A stretch of 8,961 bases of DNA from Bacilli bacterium. Its GTDB lineage: Bacteria; Bacillota_I; Bacilli_A; ML615J-28; CAG-698. This document shows, piece by piece, positions 1 to 6,545 of the stretch. The translations under genes and the position numbers were made by a program. Where the stretch lies: contig JAQUYJ010000035.1 in NCBI GenBank assembly GCA_028691905.1, positions 1 to 8,961 on the forward strand. Reading direction: 5' to 3'. Each line of letters starts with the position of its first letter. The stretch's first letter is position 1. The notes under the pieces are model-generated. The model ran no database searches. It saw only the letters and a program-made list of their open reading frames with translations, and was not told where the DNA came from.

Positions 1-223
1 CAAGCATGTAATTGCAATCAGCTGCATTCAATTTATCAAAATTAGCCAAAACAGCTCTTCTTTTCAATAAAGTCTCGCACAAATGCAACATTTCTTCATC
101 AGAACGTTCTTGAATAATAAAATATTCCATCAAATCAAAAGAGGTTAATAAACCCTTTGTTTTTTCATTCCTGTAATCACTGAATTCTAATTTCTTATTT
201 TTATTTTTTTTAAATATGCTCAT
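1..223 (-). CDS. sepF: Cell division protein SepF, N-terminal part (cut by window edge)
   Basis: Partial gene; 74 codons from its ATG run off the left edge. SepF is a cytoplasmic membrane anchor for FtsZ that works beside FtsA at the Gram-positive division site. The protein begins MSIFKKNKNKKLEF, then a short linker, and from about residue 32 (MEYFIIQERSDEEMLHLCET) matches the start of the SepF domain, whose families show a beta strand ending near 'p', a helix with Glu/Asp, then a 'vvNl..ld' strand (here AVLANFDKLNAAD, 57-69). The ribosome binding site GTGAGGT overlaps the stop of yggS, leaving only 10 bp between the genes. The yggS-sepF order is that of ylmE-ylmF in Bacillus and supports the call strongly. 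The linker before the domain is shorter than in Bacillus SepF. The conserved FxxG end of the domain is outside the window, so the call rests on the N-terminal half and synteny. Confidence 0.78.
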   Translation of the reverse strand, partial: MSIFKKNKNKKLEFSDYRNEKTKGLLTSFDLMEYFIIQERSDEEMLHLCETLLKRRAVLANFDKLNAADCNYML

Positions 224-233
224 TTTTTTTACC

Positions 234-881
234 TCACTGTAAAAAAAGACGTCCCAAACGAATATATGTTGCACCATATTCAAGCGCCAATTGATAATCA
301 TTACTCATTCCCATTGATAATTCATGACATGGCGCATAGGGGAGATTCAACTTTTCAATTTCATTTTTCATTTTTTGCATTTTAGCAAATTCATTGCGAA
401 GAATTTCCTGATCACAAGTCAATTTTGCAATACACATTAATCCAATGACTCGAATATGAGAACATTTTTCCAAACTTTTAACAAAAGCTTTTGTTTTATT
501 AAGGGGAATCCCCTGTTTGTTAGGTTCTTCAGAAATATTGATTTGGATAAAACAATCCAAAGTACTTGTGAGACGTTTATCCAATTCCATCGCTGTTGAT
601 AATTTTTCAAGGGAATGAAGACAACTTATTCGGTTGGCAATATCTCTCACTTTTCGGGATTGAACAACGCCAAAATAATGCCAATTGATTTGATATTCTT
701 TCAAAGCTTCGTATTTTTCCAAAAACATATCGGTTCTATTTTCGCCTAAATCATGAATACCTGCATCCAAAATTTCTTTTGTTTGCTCAATATTCATATA
801 TTTAGTTGCTACAATCATTTTTATATTGCCATACTGTTTTAATTCACTCTTTAATTGCTCAACTTTCTCTTTGATACCCAT
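234..881 (-). CDS. yggS: YggS/PROSC-family PLP homeostasis protein
   Basis: 215 aa, close to but slightly shorter than the usual 220-235. The family is a fold-type III PLP carrier with no known enzymatic activity; it buffers free pyridoxal phosphate and affects amino-acid and vitamin B6 balance in the cytoplasm. Visible motifs: IVATKY with K27 as the Schiff-base lysine, GEN at 46-48, WHYFGVVQSRK at 67-77 (family WHfIGxLQxnK), QINISEEPNKQG in the middle, GLMCIA, and near the C terminus LSMGMSNDY (188-196) and IRLGR (207-211), which bind the PLP phosphate. The ATG has the ribosome binding site AAGAGGTG 6 to 7 nt upstream. It is the first gene after a good promoter and is followed by sepF, the ylmE-ylmF arrangement of Gram-positive division clusters; ylmD is not upstream here. 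The family assignment is secure. Confidence 0.95.
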   Translation of the reverse strand: MGIKEKVEQLKSELKQYGNIKMIVATKYMNIEQTKEILDAGIHDLGENRTDMFLEKYEALKEYQINWHYFGVVQSRKVRDIANRISCLHSLEKLSTAMELDKRLTSTLDCFIQINISEEPNKQGIPLNKTKAFVKSLEKCSHIRVIGLMCIAKLTCDQEILRNEFAKMQKMKNEIEKLNLPYAPCHELSMGMSNDYQLALEYGATYIRLGRLFLQ

Positions 882-928
882 TTTTCACCTCTTGATAGGT
901 CTTATTAATGATTATACCTTTTTTATTT

Positions 929-957
929 ATTATACTATTTTTAAGTGAAAAATGCAA
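929..957 (-). promoter_or_regulatory. Sigma-A promoter of yggS-sepF
   Basis: On the minus strand, -35 TTGCAT (957-952), a 17-nt spacer and -10 TATAAT (934-929). This puts the start of transcription near 922 and gives a leader of about 40 nt before the yggS ATG. A second TATAAT at 916-911 lies in the leader but has no good -35 at the right distance. Confidence 0.8.
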
Positions 958-984
958 TGATATTAAAAAATTTGTTCTTTTTGG

Positions 985-1010
985 CAAAAAAGCCGAGAAT
1001 AACCCGGCTT
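985..1010 (-). terminator. Intrinsic terminator of the galU-argS-membrane protein-M42 operon
   Basis: Minus-strand hairpin starting 4 nt after the M42 peptidase stop: AAGCCGGG (1010-1003), loop TTATT, CTCGGCTT (997-990), 8 pairs including one G-U. A run of T (to 985) follows. It separates the four-gene operon from the yggS promoter. Confidence 0.9.
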
Positions 1011-1014
1011 GTTC

Positions 1015-2073
1015 TTATTCATAAGTAATGGTATCAACCATTTTCTGATCCAACTGTTTAACAACTTCAACAATCAGTTTCACACAATTTTTGAAATCCT
1101 TATAAGAAATCATTGAAGTATGGGAATGGATATATCTACTGGGTATGCAAAGAGAGATGGCAGGAGATCCGTGATGTGCCAAATGCATTGCGCCGGCATC
1201 CGTTGCTCCACCGGTTAAATAATCCAATTGAACCGGTATCTCATTCTTACCTGCTGTTTCCAGAAATAAATTACGTAATCCGACATGGCCGACCAATCCA
1301 CCGTCATAAAGAAGGATTTGGGGACCCTTTCCCATTTTACTGGATCCATCTGTACCTGGAGTATCTTTAGCAATCCCAACATCCAATGCAATGGATATAT
1401 CAGGCTTAACTAAATTACTTGCTGTTTTTGCACCTCTTAATCCCACTTCTTCTTGTACAGTACCAACTCCAAAAATTTGATTGGGAAGGGAAGCAGATTT
1501 CAACTCTTTCATCACTTCCAAAACAATGGCACAACCGATTCTGTTATCCCATGCTTTTCCTAAAAGAAAATCCTGATTGGCCAATACAGAAAAAGATATG
1601 GCAGGAGTAATCATATCGCCGATTTTTATTCCCAAGTTTTCTGCTTCGGCTTTTGTTTCAACACCAATATCGATGTATATATCGTCAATTTTTGCTGCAT
1701 TTTTTCTTTCTTCTGCAGTTAAAATATGGGGTGGTTTACTACCGGTGACACCTAAAATAACTCGGCCTTCACTCGTAGTAATATTCATTTGCTGGGCAAG
1801 CATTACTTGACTCCACCAACCACCTATTGTCTGAAACTTTATAAACCCTTCATCCGTTATTTTTGTAACAATCATTCCGATTTCATCCATGTGTCCTGCA
1901 AGCATTATTTTAGGTCCGGAAGTTCCCATTGAAGCAATAACAGAACCGATATTATCATAAAAAATATGATTTTTTTCCACTATCTTAGCGAATTCCTGTT
2001 TCATGAATTTTCTTACATATTTTTCATGACCACCAATACCATTTAATTCACTCAATTTCTTTAATAATTCCAT
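1015..2073 (-). CDS. M42 family metallopeptidase (glutamyl/deblocking aminopeptidase type)
   Basis: 352 aa, normal family length. M42 enzymes are large cytoplasmic tetrahedral aminopeptidases with two metal ions (Zn or Co) that trim short peptides, often from acidic or hydrophobic N termini. Metal and catalytic residues are all present: H61 and D63 (AGHMDEIG), D176 (AWDNRIG), the catalytic pair E208-E209 (GTVQEEVGLRGA), D231 (ALDVGIA) and H316 (SRYIHSH). I start at the ATG at 2073 because AAGGGGA (2084-2078) sits 5 nt before it and the protein then begins MELLKKLSELNGIGGHE, as in relatives. A start 17 codons earlier would overlap the preceding gene by about 40 nt and add a non-conserved basic stretch. 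It is the last gene of the operon, 10 bp after the membrane protein. Substrate preference among YsdC, PepA and FrvX types cannot be told. Confidence 0.93.
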   Translation of the reverse strand: MELLKKLSELNGIGGHEKYVRKFMKQEFAKIVEKNHIFYDNIGSVIASMGTSGPKIMLAGHMDEIGMIVTKITDEGFIKFQTIGGWWSQVMLAQQMNITTSEGRVILGVTGSKPPHILTAEERKNAAKIDDIYIDIGVETKAEAENLGIKIGDMITPAISFSVLANQDFLLGKAWDNRIGCAIVLEVMKELKSASLPNQIFGVGTVQEEVGLRGAKTASNLVKPDISIALDVGIAKDTPGTDGSSKMGKGPQILLYDGGLVGHVGLRNLFLETAGKNEIPVQLDYLTGGATDAGAMHLAHHGSPAISLCIPSRYIHSHTSMISYKDFKNCVKLIVEVVKQLDQKMVDTITYE

Positions 2074-2083
2074 ATTTTCCCCT

Positions 2084-2746
2084 TTATGCATTAATTTCGT
2101 CTTGAGGAGGTTCCTTCTCATCAATTTTATTTGGAACTTGTATTTCTTCAGCAGTTGGCGCAGTTAAGCCCTCTTCTTTTTTTACTGTTTTGGTAATTTG
2201 TTTTGCAGCATATTCATTTCGATAATTTTGATAATTTTTAAATCCACTATAGCCAACAAATACTGCTGATAAAATGGCTATACCAAGAATAACCCACGAT
2301 AATTGTTCAGAGGAAAATCCTCCTTTTCCAATAATGAACATTCCAACAGAGAAAAATATAATGTGCGCTATAAAACTGGCACGATCCGTATCTTCCTTAC
2401 GAAGAACAGTTGAAAAGAAATAAATAATTCCACGTAAATACAGTACTCCCCCAATCAGATATCCAAATAAAGCCTGAAGATTATTGGATTGAGCTCCTAA
2501 ATAAATCAACACTACACCGATACCAATATTTAAAATAATTTCAACTAAATAAATCCATTTTAATAAACGATCACTTGTTGTTTTCAGCAATGGAATGACA
2601 CGTAACAGTCCCATAACAACAAAAATACAACCCACAATAATAATCAGAACATCGGGTTTAAATTTAACCAATAACCCGATTCCTAAAATCAAAGCTGTTC
2701 CAATAAATTCCCATAACCATAAATACTTCTTAAAGACATTTTTCAT
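2084..2746 (-). CDS. Six-helix membrane protein, DUF308/HdeD-like, with charged C-terminal tail
   Basis: 220 aa, function unknown. Six hydrophobic segments are visible at about residues 8-27, 31-54, 62-83, 90-113, 123-141 and 148-168, arranged as three hairpin pairs with short loops, a pattern resembling DUF308/HdeD-type proteins. No signal peptide or catalytic motif is seen. The last 50 residues are soluble, first basic with KNYQNYRNEYAAKQ, then Glu/Pro rich (EEIQVPNKIDEKEPPQDE), probably cytoplasmic. The ATG directly abuts the argS stop (TAA ATG, no gap); its ribosome binding site AAAGGAG (2762-2756) is inside the end of argS, so translation is probably coupled. It sits third in an operon with galU, argS and an M42 peptidase, which gives no clear functional hint. 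The DUF308-like label is by topology, not by firm sequence recognition. Confidence 0.8.
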   Translation of the reverse strand: MKNVFKKYLWLWEFIGTALILGIGLLVKFKPDVLIIIVGCIFVVMGLLRVIPLLKTTSDRLLKWIYLVEIILNIGIGVVLIYLGAQSNNLQALFGYLIGGVLYLRGIIYFFSTVLRKEDTDRASFIAHIIFFSVGMFIIGKGGFSSEQLSWVILGIAILSAVFVGYSGFKNYQNYRNEYAAKQITKTVKKEEGLTAPTAEEIQVPNKIDEKEPPQDEINA

Positions 2747-4372
2747 TTACATTTTCTCCTTTACATTTACTCCAATTAAATCCAAACTATTTTTTAAAAC
2801 AATTTGAACTGCTTTCAAAACAGATAATTTTTCAACGGTATCCCTCGAATTTTCTGTAATTATTTTTTCATCATTGTAGTAATAATGTAAAGCAGCAGCT
2901 AATTGGTAACAATATTGAGCTATCTTATGAGGAATTCTTTTCAATGCTGCTTCCTTAATTATTAAGGGATATTGGGCTAATAACAGAATTAATTTATCCA
3001 ATTTATCCAAATCAATTTCAATAAAATCGCTTGGTAATTGCCACTTCAACCCCATTTCTTCATAGGTACGGAATAAACTTGCAATTCGGGCGTATGCATA
3101 TTGAATGTAGTAAACAGGATTCTCATTTGTTTGCTTCAAAGCTAAATCCAAATCCAAATCCATTGGTGTGGACAGTGCTTTTGCTGCATACATATAACGA
3201 AGTGCATCTGTTCCTATTTCATCCATTAAATCACGAAGTGTAATCGCTTTTCCACTTCTTTTACTCATCTTCAACTCAACACCATCTTGTATAACGCGAA
3301 CCATTTGTAAGATTTCAATATCAATTTGTTCAGGGCTTTTCCCCAAACAGGCGATAGCCGCTTTTAACCGTTCAATATATCCGTGATGGTCTGCACCCAA
3401 AACATCAATCAATCGATCAAAACCACGGTTTAACTTGTTTGCATGATAAGCAATATCCGGTGTTAAATAAGTATAGCTTTTATCACTCTTAACCAGTACT
3501 CGGTCTTTTTCATCTTTAAACAAAGTCGTTTTCAACCAAACAGCTCCATCTTTCTCATATGTAAAACCTTCATCAATTAGAAACTGGAGTGTTTTTTCAA
3601 CTGCTTTGTTTTCATATAGGGAACGTTCACTGAACCAGACATCAAACTCAACATGAAACTTCTTTAAATCTTTTTTTAGACCATCCAATAGATAGTTGGT
3701 TCCATAATCACGAAAATACTCAAACCATGGTTGTGACAGATAAGCGTCGCCTACTTCATTAAAAATCTGCTTTGCAACAACAATTATTTCTTTACCGTGG
3801 TAATCATCCTCATGCAATTGACAATCCAATCCTTGAATTTCTTTATACCTTTCATAAATACTGTGGGCCAAATTATGGATTTGATTACCAGCATCATTTA
3901 CATAGTGCTCTTTGGTTACAGTGAATCCAGCTTTTTTGAGAATTCTTGCCAATGAATCCCCGTAAGCAGCACCCCTTCCATGCCCAATATGTAAGTAACC
4001 AGTTGGATTGGCACTAACAAATTCCAGATTGATGTTTTCATTTCCAATTTTTAAGTTTCCATAATTGTTTTTTTCAGCAATAATTTTGTATATTACCTTT
4101 GACAGATGAGTCCGATCGATGAAAAAATTGATAAACCCAGGTCCTGCTATTTCACACTTTTTAAGGTGGCATGCAGCTAGATTGATTTTACTCACTATTT
4201 CATTGGCGATTATAATCGGACTTTTTTTCCACTCTTTTGCTAATTTCATCGCAATATTAGTGGAATAATCACCAAAGTTCTCTTCTTTCGGTATTTCAAA
4301 ATTGATATCAACAGTCTGCTTTATTATCTGCTGTATTTCTGTTTGAATGGTTTGCAATATACTGTCAATCAT
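2747..4372 (-). CDS. argS: Arginyl-tRNA synthetase (class I)
   Basis: 541 aa, in the normal range of 540-590. It charges tRNA-Arg with arginine using ATP in the cytoplasm. Domain order: N-terminal additional domain, residues 1-90, with the family GDYSTNIAM and AGPGFINF signatures (34-42, 76-83); Rossmann catalytic domain with the HIGH motif intact at 128-131 in SANPTGYLHIGHGRG; YVNDAGNQ at 157-164; YLTPDIAYH at 302-310; GADHHGY at 326-332; KMSKR at 368-372 as the second signature; then the helical DALR anticodon-binding domain (DALRY near 389, NPVYYIQYAYARI at 418-430). The C terminus LIGVNVKEKM matches the family ending. The ATG overlaps the last 8 nt of galU (ATGATTGA), and AAAGGTG (4386-4380) lies 7 nt upstream inside galU, so the two are likely translationally coupled. 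No T-box leader precedes it. Confidence 0.98.
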   Translation of the reverse strand: MIDSILQTIQTEIQQIIKQTVDINFEIPKEENFGDYSTNIAMKLAKEWKKSPIIIANEIVSKINLAACHLKKCEIAGPGFINFFIDRTHLSKVIYKIIAEKNNYGNLKIGNENINLEFVSANPTGYLHIGHGRGAAYGDSLARILKKAGFTVTKEHYVNDAGNQIHNLAHSIYERYKEIQGLDCQLHEDDYHGKEIIVVAKQIFNEVGDAYLSQPWFEYFRDYGTNYLLDGLKKDLKKFHVEFDVWFSERSLYENKAVEKTLQFLIDEGFTYEKDGAVWLKTTLFKDEKDRVLVKSDKSYTYLTPDIAYHANKLNRGFDRLIDVLGADHHGYIERLKAAIACLGKSPEQIDIEILQMVRVIQDGVELKMSKRSGKAITLRDLMDEIGTDALRYMYAAKALSTPMDLDLDLALKQTNENPVYYIQYAYARIASLFRTYEEMGLKWQLPSDFIEIDLDKLDKLILLLAQYPLIIKEAALKRIPHKIAQYCYQLAAALHYYYNDEKIITENSRDTVEKLSVLKAVQIVLKNSLDLIGVNVKEKM

Positions 4373-5246
4373 TACGATACACCTTTTCTTTAAGCAATTG
4401 AAAAAAATCTTCTTTTAAGTCATCGCGATTTAAAGCAAAATCAACAGTTGCTTCCAGATATCCTAATTTGTTACCCACATCATAGCGACGGCCTTCAAAT
4501 TGATAGGCAAATACTTTTCTTTTTGGCATTAGCCTTTTTATGGCATCGGTCAACTGAATTTCCCCGCCACTTCCAGGTGTCTGGTTTTCTAATAACGAGA
4601 AAATATGAGGATCAAGAACATAGCGGCCCAATACAGCTAACCGGCTGGGAGCCTGTTCTATTGCAGGTTTTTCAATCATTGAATTAATTTCTGTTAAACG
4701 GAATTGATCGGATAATTCATGAATCGGTGAAACAATCCCGTATTTTGATACATTTTGCAATTCAACCTGCTGTACACCAACAATGGATGATTTGGTTTGT
4801 TCATATTGATCACATAACTGTTTGATAGCAGGTACTTTGCTGACAACAACATCATCTCCCAGCAATACCGCAAACGGTTCATTTCCAACAAATGTTTTAG
4901 CACATAATATGGCATGTCCCAATCCTTTTTGTTCTTTTTGACGTACCGAATGAATGTTAGCCAGAGAGCTGATCCTCTGAATTATTTTTAATTCTTCTGT
5001 TTTATTATTTTTCTGTAAGAAGTATTCCAATTCGAAACTGCGATCAAAATGATTTTCAATCGAAGCTTTTTGATGATTTGTAATAATCAAGATTTCTTCA
5101 ATTCCTGCTGCAACAGCTTCTTCCACAATGAACTGAATAGTAGGTTTGTCAATGATTGGTAACATCTCTTTAGGTTGACTTTTTGTTGCAGGCAAAAAAC
5201 GGGTTCCATAGCCTGCTGCAGGGATGACAGCTTTTCTAACTTTCAT
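4365..5246 (-). CDS. galU: UTP-glucose-1-phosphate uridylyltransferase
   Basis: 293 aa, normal for GalU/GtaB. It makes UDP-glucose from UTP and glucose-1-phosphate in the cytoplasm, feeding glycolipid, teichoic acid and polysaccharide synthesis. The nucleotidyltransferase fold shows the nucleotide-binding loop AAGYGTRFLPATK (10-22), QPKEMLP (24-30), the GLGHA motif (108-112), LGDD with the metal-binding Asp (129-132), IEKP (191-194), GSGGEIQLTDAI (225-236) and YDVGNKLGY (255-263). The ATG has AGAGGT 5 nt upstream and MKVRKAVIPAAG is the usual family start. It is the first gene of a four-gene operon and has its own extended -10 promoter. It is unusual in being joined to argS rather than to cell-wall genes. 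Close relatives RmlA and CugP differ in length and motifs, so GalU is favoured. Confidence 0.96.
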   Translation of the reverse strand: MKVRKAVIPAAGYGTRFLPATKSQPKEMLPIIDKPTIQFIVEEAVAAGIEEILIITNHQKASIENHFDRSFELEYFLQKNNKTEELKIIQRISSLANIHSVRQKEQKGLGHAILCAKTFVGNEPFAVLLGDDVVVSKVPAIKQLCDQYEQTKSSIVGVQQVELQNVSKYGIVSPIHELSDQFRLTEINSMIEKPAIEQAPSRLAVLGRYVLDPHIFSLLENQTPGSGGEIQLTDAIKRLMPKRKVFAYQFEGRRYDVGNKLGYLEATVDFALNRDDLKEDFFQLLKEKVYRND

Positions 5247-5269
5247 AAATGACCTCTTTTCTATTCTAT

Positions 5270-5298
5270 ATTATATCATAAAACAAATGAATTGTTAA
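5270..5298 (-). promoter_or_regulatory. Sigma-A promoter of the galU operon, extended -10
   Basis: Minus strand: -35 TTAACA (5298-5293), spacer of exactly 17 nt, -10 TATAAT (5275-5270) preceded by TGA, which fits an extended -10 (TGn). Transcription would start near 5263, leaving a short leader of about 17 nt with the ribosome binding site AAGAGGT. There is no room for a leader riboswitch from this start. Confidence 0.85.
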
Positions 5299-5323
5299 GT
5301 TTTCTTAATCGATTCTGACTAAT

Positions 5324-5350
5324 AAAAAAAGTGATATGTATCACTTTTTT
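5324..5350. terminator. Two-way intrinsic terminator ending the ncRNA gene
   Basis: On the minus strand AAAAAAGTGATA (5350-5339), two bases, then TATCACTTTTTTT (5336-5324): a 12-pair inverted repeat whose outer A/T runs make it work in either direction. It ends the ncRNA and any read-through from degV, and lies 26 nt before the -35 of the galU promoter. Confidence 0.88.
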
Positions 5351-5410
5351 AAAATAAACCCAGAAAGCCGTTATTACTATGTGAAACCAATCATTTCACA
5401 ATGGTGGGAA

Positions 5411-5520
5411 TCGCTTATTGCAAAATCGTAGGATTCTTAAAACAGGGTTCTAAGCGTTCAACAATGAAATTGCCTTAATTCCCAATATAATACCGTTCGG
5501 TTCGCATATTTGTAAAATCG
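5411..5520 (-). repeat. Imperfect direct repeat inside the ncRNA
   Basis: Two copies read in the same direction on the minus strand: CGATTTTACAAATATGCGA (5520-5502) and CGATTTTGCAATAAGCGA (5428-5411). They share CGATTTT, CAA and GCGA in the same order. One lies in the 5' half and one in the 3' half of the RNA, suggesting a two-fold repeated architecture or duplicated binding site. Confidence 0.6.
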
Positions 5521-5542
5521 CGCACTTTCCAGGCACATTTAT

Positions 5543-5571
5543 AGTATACTTTATAAATGGAATAATGTCAA
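5543..5571 (-). promoter_or_regulatory. Strong sigma-A promoter of the ncRNA
   Basis: Minus strand: perfect -35 TTGACA (5571-5566), 17-nt spacer, -10 TATACT (5548-5543). The start is predicted at about 5538-5536, just before the 5' strand of the closing stem. The -35 begins 17 nt after the degV stop codon. It is the closest match to consensus in the window, as expected for an abundant RNA. Confidence 0.88.
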
Positions 5572-5588
5572 ATTATTCATATTATAAA

Positions 5589-6434
5589 TTATTCATAACC
5601 CCAGGCAATCCCGATTCCGCCATAACCGATGTTGACTGCAATAACAGATGAAATGCCATCTCTAATTTTAATGGGAATGGTTGGAAATTCTTTCTCTAGA
5701 TACTGTAACAATCTTTGCAGGCGTTCATTGGCATGTATGTGTGAAACATAAATATATTTTGCAGTAGAAACATTTTTTAGATCGGATTTGATTCGGTTAA
5801 TCATCCATTCCAAAACCTGTCGTTCTGTCCGCATCTTCGAATTAATAGACAGTACGCCTTCTGCCACTTCGACTATTGGTTTCACATGTAATAAATTGCC
5901 TATAGTCGCCTTCACACGATTCAATCTGCCGGAAATCCGAAGCGAATTTAGGTTTTGCATCGATAAATAAATCCCAATTTGCTTTTTTACCTTATCCAAT
6001 CGTTCCACCAATTGATGGAATGACTCTTCTTTGTACAGCAATGCTATATCAACAAGCATTTCAGCTCCGATTGCAGCAGATAGAGTATCTATAACAGCAA
6101 CTTCAATTTTACCTTTGTATTCTGCCTTTGCTATCATAGCAGCCTGAAAGGTTCCACTGACACCGGAAGAAAGGGTCATACATAAAATATGTTCGTATCC
6201 ATCTGCTTCAGCCTTGGAAAACTTTTCGATAAAAGCTAGTGGGCTGGGCTGACTTGTCCCAACTTTTTTCCCATCATTGAAAGCTTTCATTACTTCATCA
6301 ACTGAAATATCTTGCATATCCAGATAACTCTTGTGATCAATAATAATATTCAAAGGAACAACATCGATATGATTTTCTTTCACAAAGGATGGAATCAAAT
6401 TAAATGTACTATCGACAATTATTTTCATTTTCAT
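5589..6434 (-). CDS. DegV family fatty-acid-binding protein (FakB-like)
   Basis: 281 aa, normal length. DegV/FakB proteins are soluble; they hold a fatty acid and, in known cases, present it to the kinase FakA for phosphorylation before entry into phospholipid synthesis. Visible signatures: N-terminal IIVDSTFNLIP (5-15, Asp-Ser start), VVPLNIII (25-32), TSQPSP (60-65, family T-SQPS fatty-acid head-group loop), LSSGVSGTFQ (88-97), VIDTLSAAIG (114-123) and LNSLRISGRLNRVKATIGNLLHVKPI (162-187) with the conserved Arg/Gly. The C-terminal HTGPG-type motif is altered to NIGYGGIGIAW (268-278). The first of two close ATGs is chosen because AGAGGT is 8 nt before it. It has its own promoter; no terminator lies between its stop and the ncRNA promoter. 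No fakA is in the window, so the fatty-acid partner is inferred from family. Confidence 0.92.
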   Translation of the reverse strand: MKMKIIVDSTFNLIPSFVKENHIDVVPLNIIIDHKSYLDMQDISVDEVMKAFNDGKKVGTSQPSPLAFIEKFSKAEADGYEHILCMTLSSGVSGTFQAAMIAKAEYKGKIEVAVIDTLSAAIGAEMLVDIALLYKEESFHQLVERLDKVKKQIGIYLSMQNLNSLRISGRLNRVKATIGNLLHVKPIVEVAEGVLSINSKMRTERQVLEWMINRIKSDLKNVSTAKYIYVSHIHANERLQRLLQYLEKEFPTIPIKIRDGISSVIAVNIGYGGIGIAWGYE

Positions 6435-6457
6435 TGCTATAAACCTCTATAGCAATT

Positions 6458-6487
6458 ATTATACCTTATTTTCCCTTGTTTTATCAA
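6458..6487 (-). promoter_or_regulatory. Sigma-A promoter of degV
   Basis: Minus strand: -35 TTGATA (6487-6482), 18-nt spacer, -10 TATAAT (6463-6458). Start near 6451, leader about 17 nt. It is placed back to back with the plus-strand promoter of the radical SAM gene, the two -35 boxes being 11 bp apart. Confidence 0.75.
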
Positions 6488-6498
6488 CTCTTTTTTCA

Positions 6499-6527
6499 TT
6501 TACACTTTGTTTATTATTTGTTATACT
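6499..6527 (+). promoter_or_regulatory. Sigma-A promoter of the radical SAM gene
   Basis: Plus strand: -35 TTTACA (6499-6504), 17-nt spacer, -10 TATACT (6522-6527). Transcription would start near 6534, at the ribosome binding site AGGTGAT (6534-6540), so the leader is very short or the real start lies a few bases off. Confidence 0.68.
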
Positions 6528-6545
6528 AATAATAGGTGATGAAAA

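Larger units (their letters stand above)
5324..5536 (-). ncRNA. Structured non-coding RNA, about 210 nt, family not settled (raiA-motif or 6S candidates)
   Basis: No ORF with a plausible start fits here, yet the segment is framed by a consensus promoter and an intrinsic terminator on the minus strand. The predicted 5' end GUGCCUGGAAAGU pairs with the 3' strand GGCUUUCUGGGU (5534-5524 with 5368-5358; 11 pairs, four G-U), closing the molecule. Inside are UGGGAAU/AUUCCCA (5484-5478 with 5411-5405), CGCUUA/UAAGCG (5456-5451 with 5417-5412, stacked directly on the previous stem), the hairpin GCAAU-UUC-AUUGU (5473-5461), and a perfect 7-bp hairpin UGUGAAA/UUUCACA (5400-5380, loop UGAUUGG). Together this resembles a branched, stable housekeeping RNA. 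The branched form argues mildly against the rod-like 6S RNA. RNase P, tmRNA, SRP RNA and T-box signatures were looked for and not found. A leader acting on galU by attenuation remains possible but galU has its own promoter. RNA gene likely; family unproven. Confidence 0.72.

Noticed and set aside
1113..1810. Plus-strand ORFs opposite the M42 peptidase gene (and similar ones opposite argS, galU and degV)
   Set aside because: They lie wholly antisense to well-recognised genes, lack ribosome binding sites and show no family motifs.
1015..2124. Longer start for the M42 peptidase, adding 17 residues
   Set aside because: It would overlap the membrane protein gene by about 40 nt and adds an unconserved basic stretch, whereas the ATG at 2073 has AAGGGGA at the right distance and gives the normal family N terminus.
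5351..5536. T-box or other amino-acid leader for galU-argS
   Set aside because: No T-box sequence (AGGGUGGNACCGCG type) or specifier stem is seen, and galU has its own strong promoter after the terminator.
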